Of a stretch of 8,955 bases of DNA, positions 1 to 7,410 are shown piece by piece. The notes beneath the pieces are model-generated. The model did not search any database, had not been told where the DNA came from, and worked only from the letters and a program-made list of their open reading frames with translations. Source of the stretch: Propionibacteriaceae bacterium (GTDB taxonomy: Bacteria > Actinomycetota > Actinomycetes > Propionibacteriales > Propionibacteriaceae). The stretch covers positions 1 to 8,955 of the forward strand of contig WQYJ01000076.1 of assembly GCA_009781325.1 (NCBI GenBank). The letters are read 5' to 3'. A program made the position numbers and the translations under genes. The stretch's first letter is position 1. Every line of letters starts with the position of its first letter.

Positions 1-711
1 CAAGGAAACGGTCAAACCGAGTTGACAGAGATTCTGATGGGATTGAGGAAACCCACCTCTGGGTCGATCCTGCTGAAGAATCCCCAGGATGATGACCGGG
101 AACTGGCGGGAGAATCAGTGAAGAGGGTCCTGGCTGCTGGTGTGGGGTTCGTGCCGGAGGATCGGGGTAAAGACGGGATCGTCAAGGGGTTCACTATTGC
201 TGAAAACCTGATCCTTGACCAGTTTAACTCGGCTCCTTTCAGCCGTGTGAAGGCCCTCAATATGAAGGTCATCGCCGCAAATGCCACACAAAGGGTCGAC
301 GAGTTCGACATTCTAGCAGGATCGGCCAATGCTGCTCTAGAAACTCTGTCAGGTGGTAATCAGCAGAAGGTGGTGGTCGCCCGTGAACTCTCCAGGGATC
401 TGGCAGTTCTCATTGCCGCCCAACCAACCCGAGGCCTCGACATTGGCTCCATAGAGTTCATCCATGCACGCATCGTTGCTCAGCGGGATAAAGGAACTGC
501 CGTTCTCATTATCTCCACTGAGCTTAATGAAGTCAGTGCTCTAGCAGACCGTATCGCTGTGATGTACAGAGGCCGATTTGTCGGCATCGTCCCTGCGGAC
601 ACGAAACGTCATGTTCTGGGCTTGATGATGGCAGGCGTTTCCTATGAGGATGCACTAGCTCAAGGTAATGACCAAGACGACGAAACCCAGGAAGGAGCCG
701 AGAATGTCTGA
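1..711 (+). CDS. Nucleoside ABC transporter ATP-binding protein, C-terminal half (5' truncated by window edge)
   Basis: This is the second nucleotide-binding domain of a two-domain ATPase that powers nucleoside import (NupO/YufO type, relative of sugar ATPases such as RbsA). The reading frame is open from base 1 and the fragment is 236 residues, where full-length relatives are about 500, so the first domain and gene start lie upstream. Visible in fragment numbering: the Walker A end GNGQTEL (2-8), with Gln in place of the usual Lys; VPEDRGKDG (about 51-59), typical of second domains in this family; signature LSGGNQQK (116-123); a Walker B region ending AAQPTRGLD (139-147), where the usual Asp-Glu is Ala-Gln; and a switch region ISTEL with Glu174 in place of His. 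These substitutions are family-typical for domain two and suggest domain one does the hydrolysis. The stop overlaps the first permease by 8 nt. Family assignment is firm; the exact substrate is inferred from the downstream genes. Confidence 0.93.
   Translation, partial: QGNGQTELTEILMGLRKPTSGSILLKNPQDDDRELAGESVKRVLAAGVGFVPEDRGKDGIVKGFTIAENLILDQFNSAPFSRVKALNMKVIAANATQRVDEFDILAGSANAALETLSGGNQQKVVVARELSRDLAVLIAAQPTRGLDIGSIEFIHARIVAQRDKGTAVLIISTELNEVSALADRIAVMYRGRFVGIVPADTKRHVLGLMMAGVSYEDALAQGNDQDDETQEGAENV
691..697 (+). promoter_or_regulatory. Ribosome binding site of the first permease
   Basis: GAAGGAG lies 6 nt before the ATG at 704, inside the end of the ATPase gene. It decides the permease start: the upstream in-frame ATG at 668 has no comparable purine tract and would add 12 polar residues (MTKTTKPRKEPR). 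Confidence 0.7.
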
Positions 712-1975
712 GATCTCTGACAGTGTGGACGCCGGTGCCCCCAAGACTCTCATGTGGCGCTCCACCTTGAGGAAAATAACAACCTCGACGGTGATGACCT
801 CTTTCCTAGCTATCGTGGTGGCTCTGCTCATTGGAGCTTTCCTTATCGCCGCAGCCGATGGCGATGTTCAGCGTACTGCCGGTTACTTGTTGACCAGACC
901 GGGGGATTTCTTTGCTGCCCTAGGGGATTCTGTCGGCTCAGCATATGCTTCACTATTCCGCGGAGCAGTGTTCAACTATTCCGCTTCCAACCCCGGTGAC
1001 TTCTTTGTACCGCTGACGAAGACCATCGCGTACTCGGTGCCGCTGATCTTTGCAGGGCTTGCTTTGGGGATGGGTTTCAGGGCTGGTTTGTTCAATATCG
1101 GAGCCCAAGGTCAGATCATTCTCGGGGCCACTTTGTGCGGGTACATCGGTTTCACGTGGCATCTTCCTGCCGGAATCCATCTGATTGCCTGTCTGATCGG
1201 GGCATTCGTCGGAGGGGGGCTCTGGGGATTCATCCCAGGCTTCCTCAAGGCCAAAACCGGAGCCAACGAAGTCATCGTCACGATCATGCTTAACTCAGTT
1301 GCTCTGTATCTGCTGGGATGGTTGCTGACTCTGGACAGCTTCAGGAACCCAGATTCTTACCTGCCTGTCTCCCCGCGCATGCTTCCGACTGCGTGGTTCC
1401 CCCATTTCTTTTCCACAGCCATTGACTTGGGTTTCGTTTTGGCTCTTCTGGCTGCCGTGGGAGTCTGGTGGCTGATGGAGCGCTCCACCTTAGGTTTCCG
1501 TATTCGGGCAGTGGGTGACAATCCCGATGCTGCTCGTGCGGCTGGGATGAATGTGTCAATGTCCTATGTTTGGGTCATGGTGATCGGCGGGGGACTAGCT
1601 GGACTAGCTGCTACCTCCCAGTTGCTGTCGTCTGTATCCCAGCAGCTCAACGGCAACATTGCCTCCACCTTTGGCTTTGATGCGATCACCGTCGCCCTTC
1701 TTGGCCGATCCAAACCCTTCGGCATCGTACTGGCGGGGCTCCTCTTCGGGGGTTTGCGGGCAGGTGGATACATCATGCAGGCGTCCACAGGAACACCAAT
1801 CGACATCATCCTGGTTCTCCAGTCGATCATCGTGCTCCTCATCGCCGCACCACCGCTGATCAAGGCGATCTTCCGACTACCGGATCCCGAACGGCGAACG
1901 AAGAAACTGGCGAAAGCCCACGCTCGTCTCGAGGAAAAGGCAGCCAAGGAATCCGTCGAGGAGGTGACGCTATGA
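704..1975 (+). CDS. Nucleoside ABC transporter permease 1 (NupP/YufP type)
   Basis: Integral membrane permease of the BPD_transp_2 family, 423 residues, forming half of the transmembrane channel of the nucleoside importer. After a polar N-terminus, a first membrane helix spans about residues 31-50. A periplasmic-type stretch follows, and then the family core begins. Hallmarks visible: GFRAGLFNIGAQGQ (124-137); the cytoplasmic coupling-loop motif AVGDNPDAARAAGMN (269-283), expected to contact the ATPase; and FGFDAITVALLG (323-334). Further hydrophobic segments run to about residue 395, ending in a highly charged tail rich in Lys, Arg and Glu. The start at 704 is chosen for its ribosome binding site and gives an 8-nt overlap with the ATPase gene. 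The gene ends in an ATGA overlap with the second permease, indicating translational coupling. Family is certain; a nucleoside rather than another substrate is inferred from the operon. Confidence 0.93.
   Translation: MSEISDSVDAGAPKTLMWRSTLRKITTSTVMTSFLAIVVALLIGAFLIAAADGDVQRTAGYLLTRPGDFFAALGDSVGSAYASLFRGAVFNYSASNPGDFFVPLTKTIAYSVPLIFAGLALGMGFRAGLFNIGAQGQIILGATLCGYIGFTWHLPAGIHLIACLIGAFVGGGLWGFIPGFLKAKTGANEVIVTIMLNSVALYLLGWLLTLDSFRNPDSYLPVSPRMLPTAWFPHFFSTAIDLGFVLALLAAVGVWWLMERSTLGFRIRAVGDNPDAARAAGMNVSMSYVWVMVIGGGLAGLAATSQLLSSVSQQLNGNIASTFGFDAITVALLGRSKPFGIVLAGLLFGGLRAGGYIMQASTGTPIDIILVLQSIIVLLIAAPPLIKAIFRLPDPERRTKKLAKAHARLEEKAAKESVEEVTL
1958..1967 (+). promoter_or_regulatory. Strong extended ribosome binding site of the second permease
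   Basis: GAGGAGGTGA, 4 nt before the ATG at 1972, matches the extended Shine-Dalgarno consensus (complement of the 16S rRNA 3' tail) over almost its whole length. It lies inside the last codons of the first permease and suggests efficient re-initiation to keep the two channel subunits in step. Confidence 0.75.
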
Positions 1976-3282
1976 GTTCCACAGTCATCGAACACGAACT
2001 GGACCACGAACTTCCTTCGGAGGTCTTCCTTCCCCGGTCGTGGAAGATGCCCATCGCGTTGTCGATCTTCACGCTGGTGGCAGCCCTAGGATTCGGTTTA
2101 TCTCTATCGAACACTGCCGTATCCCGGGTAGCTATTGTTACCGGCAATCACTGGATGGGTACGCTGAACTTCATTCTGCCCTCCCTGACGACGATCATTG
2201 TCCTTACAGTCATCATGGCCGCGATGGCGGGCATTGCCTGGTGGGCAAGTGCAAACCGCATCGTGAAAATCGGAAGAGTACGCATCGCCTTTTGGATAGG
2301 CGTCATTTTCGGCACAGTCTTTGTGTTGGCATTCTTGCTGTGGGCTGTCGCCGACCGAGGCCATGCTCTGCAGTTCACATCCTTGCTCTCTGGGGCGCTG
2401 TTTCTATCGGTTCCGCTCATCTTCGGTGCGATGTCAGGTACGGTGTGTGAGAGAGTCGGTGTGATTAACGTCGCCATCGAAGGCCAACTCTTATTCGGGG
2501 CATTCCTAGCTGCCATTGTGGGGTCTATGACACAGAATCCATGGTTGGGCTTATTGGCAGCACCGATTGCGGGGGCATTAGTGGGTGCATTGCTTGCCCT
2601 GTTTGCTGTGCGCTACTGGGTCGACAACATCATTGTCGGTGTCGTACTCAATGTCCTAGTGGGCGGGTTGACCAGCTATCTGTTCTCGACTGTCTTAGTG
2701 CGCAATACCGATGTTTTCTCGATTGCAGTCAAACTGCCCACATGGAGGATTCCCATCCTGTGTGAGATACCAGTGATCGGGCCGATTCTGTTTGCCCAAA
2801 ATGCTCTGGTTTACATCATGTACGCAGTGGTGATCATCCTTCAGATCCTGATTTTTAAGTCCAAGTGGGGATTGCGGCTGCGTGCCTGCGGCGAGCATCC
2901 CCGGGCTGCTGACACGGTCGGAATCAAGGTGAACCGTACCCGTATCCTCAACACAATCTTAGGCGGGGCGATCGCAGGGTTGGGAGGAGCCTACTTCACT
3001 GTTGCGGCAGGATTAGCCTTTGGCAAGCATATGACCGCAGGACGAGGCTTCATTGCTCTGGCAGCGATGATCCTCGGCGGATGGAAACCCAAGGGAGCCC
3101 TGATGGCTGCCCTGCTCTTCGGCTTCGCTGATAACCTCCAGAACTCCCTGGGAGTCATCGGAGTTGAAGTTCCCTCCCAGTTCATGCTGATGGCGCCCTA
3201 TCTGGTCACAATTTTTGCCGTTGCAGGCCTTGTTGGGCGAGTACGCCCGCCTGCCATGGAAGGCAAGCCGTATAAGGGATGA
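1972..3282 (+). CDS. Nucleoside ABC transporter permease 2 (NupQ/YufQ type)
   Basis: Second membrane subunit of the importer, 436 residues, same BPD_transp_2 family as its upstream partner. It presumably pairs with that partner as a heterodimer. Hydrophobic segments are visible at about residues 26-48, 66-90 and 101-123, then repeatedly to about residue 425. Diagnostic motifs: CERVGVINVAIEGQ (159-172), the counterpart of the FRAGLFNIGAQGQ motif in permease 1; the coupling-loop motif RACGEHPRAADTVGI (304-318); and GRGFIALAAMILGGWKP (357-373), characteristic of this subunit. An acidic, histidine-containing N-terminus precedes the first helix. The ATG overlaps the previous stop as ATGA and has a strong ribosome binding site. 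The gene ends overlapping or directly abutting cdd, linking transport to catabolism in one transcript. Family certain; substrate range inferred. Confidence 0.94.
   Translation: MSSTVIEHELDHELPSEVFLPRSWKMPIALSIFTLVAALGFGLSLSNTAVSRVAIVTGNHWMGTLNFILPSLTTIIVLTVIMAAMAGIAWWASANRIVKIGRVRIAFWIGVIFGTVFVLAFLLWAVADRGHALQFTSLLSGALFLSVPLIFGAMSGTVCERVGVINVAIEGQLLFGAFLAAIVGSMTQNPWLGLLAAPIAGALVGALLALFAVRYWVDNIIVGVVLNVLVGGLTSYLFSTVLVRNTDVFSIAVKLPTWRIPILCEIPVIGPILFAQNALVYIMYAVVIILQILIFKSKWGLRLRACGEHPRAADTVGIKVNRTRILNTILGGAIAGLGGAYFTVAAGLAFGKHMTAGRGFIALAAMILGGWKPKGALMAALLFGFADNLQNSLGVIGVEVPSQFMLMAPYLVTIFAVAGLVGRVRPPAMEGKPYKG
3274..3278 (+). promoter_or_regulatory. Ribosome binding site favouring cdd start at 3285
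   Basis: AAGGG lies 6 nt before the ATG at 3285 but directly abuts the ATG at 3279. Spacing therefore favours 3285, while the ATGA overlap with the permease stop would favour 3279 by coupling. Confidence 0.5.
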
Positions 3283-3284
3283 CA

Positions 3285-3677
3285 ATGGATTGGACTCAAC
3301 TCGTCACGGCTGCCCAGGAAGCAGCACTGCGTGCATACGTGCCGTACTCGAACTATCCGGTCGGTGCCGCCGCACTGGTCGATGACGGGCGTATAGTACG
3401 CGGGTGCAATGTGGAGAACGCTTCCTATGGGCTGACCCTGTGCGCGGAATGCGGACTTGTCTCATCGCTGATTTCTTCAGGCGGAGGCAGGCTTGTCGGG
3501 TTCACCTGTGTCAATGGGAAACACCAGATCATTACACCCTGCGGACGCTGCCGACAGTTGCTAATGGAACACGGCGGGCCCTCGTTGCTGATGCTGACAC
3601 CGGAAGGCGAGTGTTCTTTGTCTGACATGCTCCCGCAGTGGTTCGGTTCACGAGATCTCCAGGAATATGATGACTAG
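3285..3677 (+). CDS. cdd: Cytidine deaminase
   Basis: Cytoplasmic zinc enzyme that hydrolytically deaminates cytidine and deoxycytidine to uridine and deoxyuridine, preparing them for the phosphorylase encoded next. It has 130 residues from this start, the normal length of the small homotetrameric class. Visible: PYSNYPVGAA near the N-terminus (substrate-pocket region), CNVENASYGLTLCAECG and PCGRC. Zinc ligands are the three cysteines of CAE and PCGRC (residues 53, 86 and 89), and the Glu of CAE (residue 55) is the proton shuttle; nothing essential is missing. An alternative ATG at 3279 would add two residues and create an ATGA overlap with the permease. The better-placed purine tract supports 3285. 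The 3' end overlaps the next gene by 8-11 nt. Assignment is highly secure. Confidence 0.95.
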   Translation: MDWTQLVTAAQEAALRAYVPYSNYPVGAAALVDDGRIVRGCNVENASYGLTLCAECGLVSSLISSGGGRLVGFTCVNGKHQIITPCGRCRQLLMEHGGPSLLMLTPEGECSLSDMLPQWFGSRDLQEYDD

Positions 3678-5043
3678 CCCTGAACTCTTTGATGCTGTTG
3701 ATGTCATCATGACCAAGCGGGACGGCCGCACACTCGACTCGGCGCAAATCGCGTGGGTGATTGATGCCTATACTCACGGTGCTGTTGCCGAAGAGCAGAT
3801 GTCTGCCCTGGCCATGGCGGTCTTCCTGCAGGGATTGGATCGTGAGGAGTTGAATGCCTGGACAGCAGCGATGATTAACTCTGGCGAGAGGCTCTGCTTC
3901 ACTGATCTTGATCGGCCAACATCCGATAAGCATTCAACCGGTGGGGTAGGGGACAAGATCACCCTGCCGCTGACTCCTCTTGTCGCGAGTTTCGGAGTGG
4001 GGGTTCCGCAGTTATCGGGGCGCGGACTTGGTCATACTGGCGGCACTCTCGACAAACTGGAATCTATCCCTGGTTGGAGAGCTGCACTATCCACCGATGA
4101 GATGAGAGCTCAATTGAGCAGTGTGGGGGCCGTGATCTGCCAGGCTGGTGCTGGGTTGGCTCCTGCTGATCGTAAGCTCTATTCCCTGCGCGATGTCACC
4201 GGGACGGTTGCCTCGATTCCGCTGATTGCCTCCTCGATCATGAGTAAGAAGATCGCTGAGGGGACCTCCAGTCTGGTTCTCGATGTGAAATGCGGATCGG
4301 GGGCCTTCATGACCGACCTCGAATCTGCCCGAGACTTGGCAAGAACCATGGTTGACATCGGTGAAGACCACGGTGTTCATACCAAGGCCCTGATCACAGA
4401 TATGTCGGCTCCCTTAGGATGCAGTGTTGGAAATGCTCTGGAAGTACGCGAAGCAGTGGAGGTGCTTGCCGGGGGAGGCTCGTCGGATGTGGTAGAACTG
4501 ACCATCGCACTTGCCCGCGAGATGCTGGACGCAGCAGCGCAGGTTGTCACCAGCTTCGGTGTGCGCGGTGCAGGCATTGCTGCGGGTAGTTTTCAAGCTG
4601 AACAACTAGCTGACACACTGCTTCAAGCTGACCCATCCCAGGCCCTTCGCAGCGGGCAAGCCATGGATACATGGCGGGAAATGATTCGAGCTCAAGGCGG
4701 AGATCCGGATGCTGATCTAGTGTGGGCTCATCACAGTGAAGATGTGGTCAGCACTAGGGATGGATATCTGACCAGTCTCGATGCTCTCAAGGTGGGGATG
4801 GCAGCATGGCGTTTGGGGGCGGGTAGAGCCAGGAAAGAAGACCCAGTTCAGGCTGGAGCAGGAGTGGTTCTTTTCGCCAAGCCTGGGGATAGGATCAAGG
4901 TTGGGCAAAAGCTCATGACCGTGCACACCGATACCCCAGGTCATATTGCACGGGCACTGCAAGCCCTCGAAGGCGCCTGGGTGATTGAAACAGAACCCAA
5001 GAAAGAAACAAGTCTTGTACTAGAACGGATAGCAGCGGAATAA
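3670..5043 (+). CDS. deoA: Thymidine phosphorylase / pyrimidine-nucleoside phosphorylase
   Basis: Reversibly phosphorolyses thymidine and deoxyuridine (and uridine, if of the broader Pdp type) to base plus (deoxy)ribose-1-phosphate. From this start it has 457 residues, slightly longer than the usual 430-440. Visible: KHSTGGVGDK (87-96, phosphate-loop region); SGRGLGHTGGTLDKLE (116-131, family signature); YSLRDVTGT (171-179); SSIMSKK (188-194); and a C-terminal alpha/beta domain with RLGAGRARKEDPVQAGAG. Arg174, Ser189 and Lys193 have the same spacing as base-binding Arg171, Ser186 and Lys190 of the E. coli enzyme, and His88 matches His85. Two tandem ATGs occur (3667 and 3670); AGGA at 3661-3664 is better spaced for the second. 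The gene overlaps cdd, so deaminase product and phosphorylase are co-expressed. Sequence alone does not separate DeoA from Pdp specificity. Confidence 0.94.
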   Translation: MTSPELFDAVDVIMTKRDGRTLDSAQIAWVIDAYTHGAVAEEQMSALAMAVFLQGLDREELNAWTAAMINSGERLCFTDLDRPTSDKHSTGGVGDKITLPLTPLVASFGVGVPQLSGRGLGHTGGTLDKLESIPGWRAALSTDEMRAQLSSVGAVICQAGAGLAPADRKLYSLRDVTGTVASIPLIASSIMSKKIAEGTSSLVLDVKCGSGAFMTDLESARDLARTMVDIGEDHGVHTKALITDMSAPLGCSVGNALEVREAVEVLAGGGSSDVVELTIALAREMLDAAAQVVTSFGVRGAGIAAGSFQAEQLADTLLQADPSQALRSGQAMDTWREMIRAQGGDPDADLVWAHHSEDVVSTRDGYLTSLDALKVGMAAWRLGAGRARKEDPVQAGAGVVLFAKPGDRIKVGQKLMTVHTDTPGHIARALQALEGAWVIETEPKKETSLVLERIAAE

Positions 5044-5068
5044 TTGACTTACCCCGCAGGAATCACGG

Positions 5069-5077
5069 AAAGGGTGA
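5069..5077 (+). promoter_or_regulatory. Ribosome binding site that sets the deoC start
   Basis: AAAGGGTGA, with the GGG ending 5 nt before the ATG at 5080, resembles the extended Shine-Dalgarno sequence. It supports 5080 over the in-frame TTG at 5044, which follows the deoA stop immediately and has no purine tract of its own. Confidence 0.65.
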
Positions 5078-5079
5078 CG

Positions 5080-5727
5080 ATGAATCGACATGAACTAGCC
5101 CGGATGATCGACCATACTCTTCTCACACCGGAGGCAACCTTCGCTGATGTGGAGAACTTCATCGATGAAGGTGTTGACCTTGGCGTCTTCTCAGTATGCA
5201 TCAACCCCACGATGCTGAATGTGGATACCCGAGGTCTCGTCCTGGTGACAGTGTGCGGGTTCCCCTCAGGGGCCCATGAGTCATCAATCAAGGCCGATGA
5301 AGCTTCCCAAGCGGTCGACGATGGTGCCATCGAGATTGATATGGTCATGAATCTAGGTTTAGCCAAGGCTGGTGACTGGTTGGGTGTTCGCCACGACATC
5401 GAAGCAGTACGCAAGGCCATCTCGGAATGGACGGTGCTGAAGGTCATCATCGAATCAGCGGTGCTCACCGACCACGAGATTGTGCAGGCATGCCGGGCTG
5501 CACACGATGCCGGAGCTGACTTCGTGAAAACATCGACGGGTCTTCATCCAGCCGGAGGTGCCACGACTCATGCTGTTTCGCTGATGAAAGAAACTGTCGG
5601 CGACGCTCTTCATGTGAAGGCCAGCGGTGGGATTCGTACCCTCGATGAAGCATTAGCCATGATTGAGGCTGGTGCTTCCCGTCTGGGGTTGTCACGCAGT
5701 GCGTCTATCCTGGCGCAGCTCGACTAA
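5080..5727 (+). CDS. deoC: Deoxyribose-phosphate aldolase
   Basis: Class I aldolase that cleaves 2-deoxyribose-5-phosphate into glyceraldehyde-3-phosphate and acetaldehyde, the step delivering deoxynucleoside carbon to glycolysis. It has 215 residues, in the range of the short bacterial class (E. coli is 259). Visible TIM-barrel motifs in order: MIDHTLLTPEAT near the N-terminus; VCGFPSG; EIDMVMN with Asp87; ADFVKTSTG with Lys150, the Schiff-base lysine; and VKASGGIRT with Lys180, the second catalytic lysine. The C-terminus stops at LSRSASILAQLD and lacks the tail that carries Tyr259 in E. coli, as expected in shorter relatives. The start is set by the ribosome binding site at 5069-5077. It sits 36 nt after deoA and 21 nt before the mutase gene, within the same apparent transcript. 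Assignment is secure. Confidence 0.95.
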   Translation: MNRHELARMIDHTLLTPEATFADVENFIDEGVDLGVFSVCINPTMLNVDTRGLVLVTVCGFPSGAHESSIKADEASQAVDDGAIEIDMVMNLGLAKAGDWLGVRHDIEAVRKAISEWTVLKVIIESAVLTDHEIVQACRAAHDAGADFVKTSTGLHPAGGATTHAVSLMKETVGDALHVKASGGIRTLDEALAMIEAGASRLGLSRSASILAQLD

Positions 5728-5734
5728 AGACTTC

Positions 5735-5739
5735 AAAGG
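5735..5739 (+). promoter_or_regulatory. Ribosome binding site of the phosphomutase gene
   Basis: AAAGG ends 9 nt before the ATG at 5749 and directly abuts the in-frame TTG at 5740. Spacing therefore supports the ATG and removes three residues from the longest possible frame. Confidence 0.5.
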
Positions 5740-5748
5740 TTGACGATC

Positions 5749-7407
5749 ATGGTTGTTCGCGCAAAGGTAGAGGCCTGGATTGAAGAGGATGTCGATCCGG
5801 CATCCCGCCAAGAACTCCGCGACCTACTTGCCCGCTCCGACCCTGACGCCCGCGCCGAGCTTGAAGATCGTTTCTCCTCTCGGTTGCAATTCGGTACGGC
5901 AGGGCTGCGGGCAACCATGGGAGCTGGTCCCAATAGGATGAATCGAGCCGTGGTTATTCAAGCATCCAAAGGCCTGGTCGAGTATCTGACTAGGGCAGTG
6001 GATCGCCCGATCGTGGTGGTCGGAAATGATGGTCGTCTGCATTCCCGTCAATTCGCCATCGACGCTGCCTCGGTTGTTTCTGGCAATGGGGGAGTAGCGA
6101 TTCTTCTTCCTGATCCTGTTCCGACTCCAGTGTTAGCCTTCGCGGTGCGCCACTATTGTGCCGATGCTGGTGTGATGGTGACCGCATCTCATAATCCCGC
6201 TTGCGACAATGGATACAAGGTCTATCTTGGCGGGCGCATGGCTGACGATGACGAGCAGGGGGTTCAAATCATTTCTCCTGCTGATTCAGAGATTGCCGCG
6301 TTGATCGATGCGACACCGCCATCGACCAAGATCACGCGAAGACAGGGGTGGATCGATGCAGGCCCGGAGATTCTCCAGGACTACGTGGATGCCATTACTG
6401 TGACCGGGACTGCTCCTCATCCGATTCGCATCGTCCATACAGCGATGCACGGTGTCGGGACGGCTCCAGGGTTGGCTGCCTTAGTGGCGTCGGGATTCAC
6501 TGACATTAACAGTGTGGTTGCCCAGCGAGACCCAGATCCGCAGTTTCCCACAGTGGCCTTCCCTAATCCTGAAGAGCCAGGAGCTATCGATTTGGCCATC
6601 GATTTAGCCAGGATGGTCAGCGCCGATGTTGTGATCGCGAATGACCCAGATGCAGACCGCTGCGCAGCCGGAGTTTCTGATCCGCGTTTTGGGTGGAGGA
6701 TTCTTCATGGCGACGAGCTCGGTGCTGCCCTAGGAGAATACCTGGCTAGTACCGGTGCTGCCGGAGTCTTTGCGAGTTCTATTGTGTCCTCGCGTCTGCT
6801 TGAGATGATCGCTGCCCACCATGGATGCGGCTATGTCCGTACTCTCACAGGGTTTAAGTGGATGGGACGTGTTCCAGGTCTTGCCTATGCCTATGAGGAG
6901 GCTATCGGCTACTGTGTACGACCGGATATCGTACGTGACAAGGATGGACTGTCTGCTGCTGTGGCCATTGCCCGACTCGTCTCCGATCTGAAGGCACGTG
7001 GGCGTACAGTGATGGACCTCCTGGATGATCTAGCGCGCCGACATGGTTTGCACCTGTCGTCGCAGTTGTCGATACGGGTGAAGGATGTGAAACTGATTCC
7101 GCAGATGATGACCAGGTTGCGGACATCTGCACCTGAAAAGCTGGGGGAGAGCCCCGTGACGCAGGTGATTGACCTGAGTCAGGGCTGGGATGGTCTTCCT
7201 GCCACAGATGGTCTGATCTTCTTTACCCAAGCCAACGACCGAGTCATCGTACGTCCCTCGGGAACCGAACCCAAGGTCAAGTGCTACCTTGAAGTGATCG
7301 AAGATACCGATCCGCAAGCAAGCTTCGAGGACCTGACCCGAATTCGCAACTCTGCCCAGACACGTTTGAACCTTATCACCGAGGATCTGAGGGCGATAGT
7401 GGTCTAG
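5749..7407 (+). CDS. Alpha-D-phosphohexomutase superfamily enzyme, probable phosphopentomutase (PGM2/PmmB type)
   Basis: Phosphosugar mutase of 552 residues, the long PGM2-like class. Landmarks: RLQFGTAGLRATMGAG (45-60, N-terminal signature); TASHNP (145-150), where Ser147 carries the catalytic phosphate; NDPDADR (298-304), the three-aspartate magnesium loop; EEAIGYC (383-389), sugar-binding loop; and RPSGTEPK (502-509), phosphate-binding loop of the last domain. All four active-site loops are intact. Families with this architecture include phosphoglucomutases, phosphomannomutases and, in human PGM2, phosphopentomutase. Its place after deoA and deoC, with no DeoB-type phosphopentomutase in view, makes conversion of (deoxy)ribose-1-phosphate to the 5-phosphate the likeliest role (inference). 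Automatic annotation might say phosphomannomutase. It is the last gene of the run, and its stop is 3 nt from the stop of convergent deoD. Superfamily certain, substrate not proven. Confidence 0.93.
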   Translation: MVVRAKVEAWIEEDVDPASRQELRDLLARSDPDARAELEDRFSSRLQFGTAGLRATMGAGPNRMNRAVVIQASKGLVEYLTRAVDRPIVVVGNDGRLHSRQFAIDAASVVSGNGGVAILLPDPVPTPVLAFAVRHYCADAGVMVTASHNPACDNGYKVYLGGRMADDDEQGVQIISPADSEIAALIDATPPSTKITRRQGWIDAGPEILQDYVDAITVTGTAPHPIRIVHTAMHGVGTAPGLAALVASGFTDINSVVAQRDPDPQFPTVAFPNPEEPGAIDLAIDLARMVSADVVIANDPDADRCAAGVSDPRFGWRILHGDELGAALGEYLASTGAAGVFASSIVSSRLLEMIAAHHGCGYVRTLTGFKWMGRVPGLAYAYEEAIGYCVRPDIVRDKDGLSAAVAIARLVSDLKARGRTVMDLLDDLARRHGLHLSSQLSIRVKDVKLIPQMMTRLRTSAPEKLGESPVTQVIDLSQGWDGLPATDGLIFFTQANDRVIVRPSGTEPKVKCYLEVIEDTDPQASFEDLTRIRNSAQTRLNLITEDLRAIVV

Positions 7408-7410
7408 GCC

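Noticed and set aside
1564..2007. 147-codon minus-strand frame across the junction of the two permeases
   Set aside because: Opposite to two clearly coding membrane proteins; antisense of hydrophobic codons often stays open.
5044..5072. TTGACT as an internal -35 element before deoC
   Set aside because: The position 17 nt downstream reads GGAAAG, nothing like a -10; no promoter supported.
5044..5079. TTG start immediately after the deoA stop, adding 12 residues to deoC
   Set aside because: No purine tract before it, and the added residues do not belong to the aldolase fold; the ATG at 5080 has a good ribosome binding site and begins just before the conserved IDHTLL motif.
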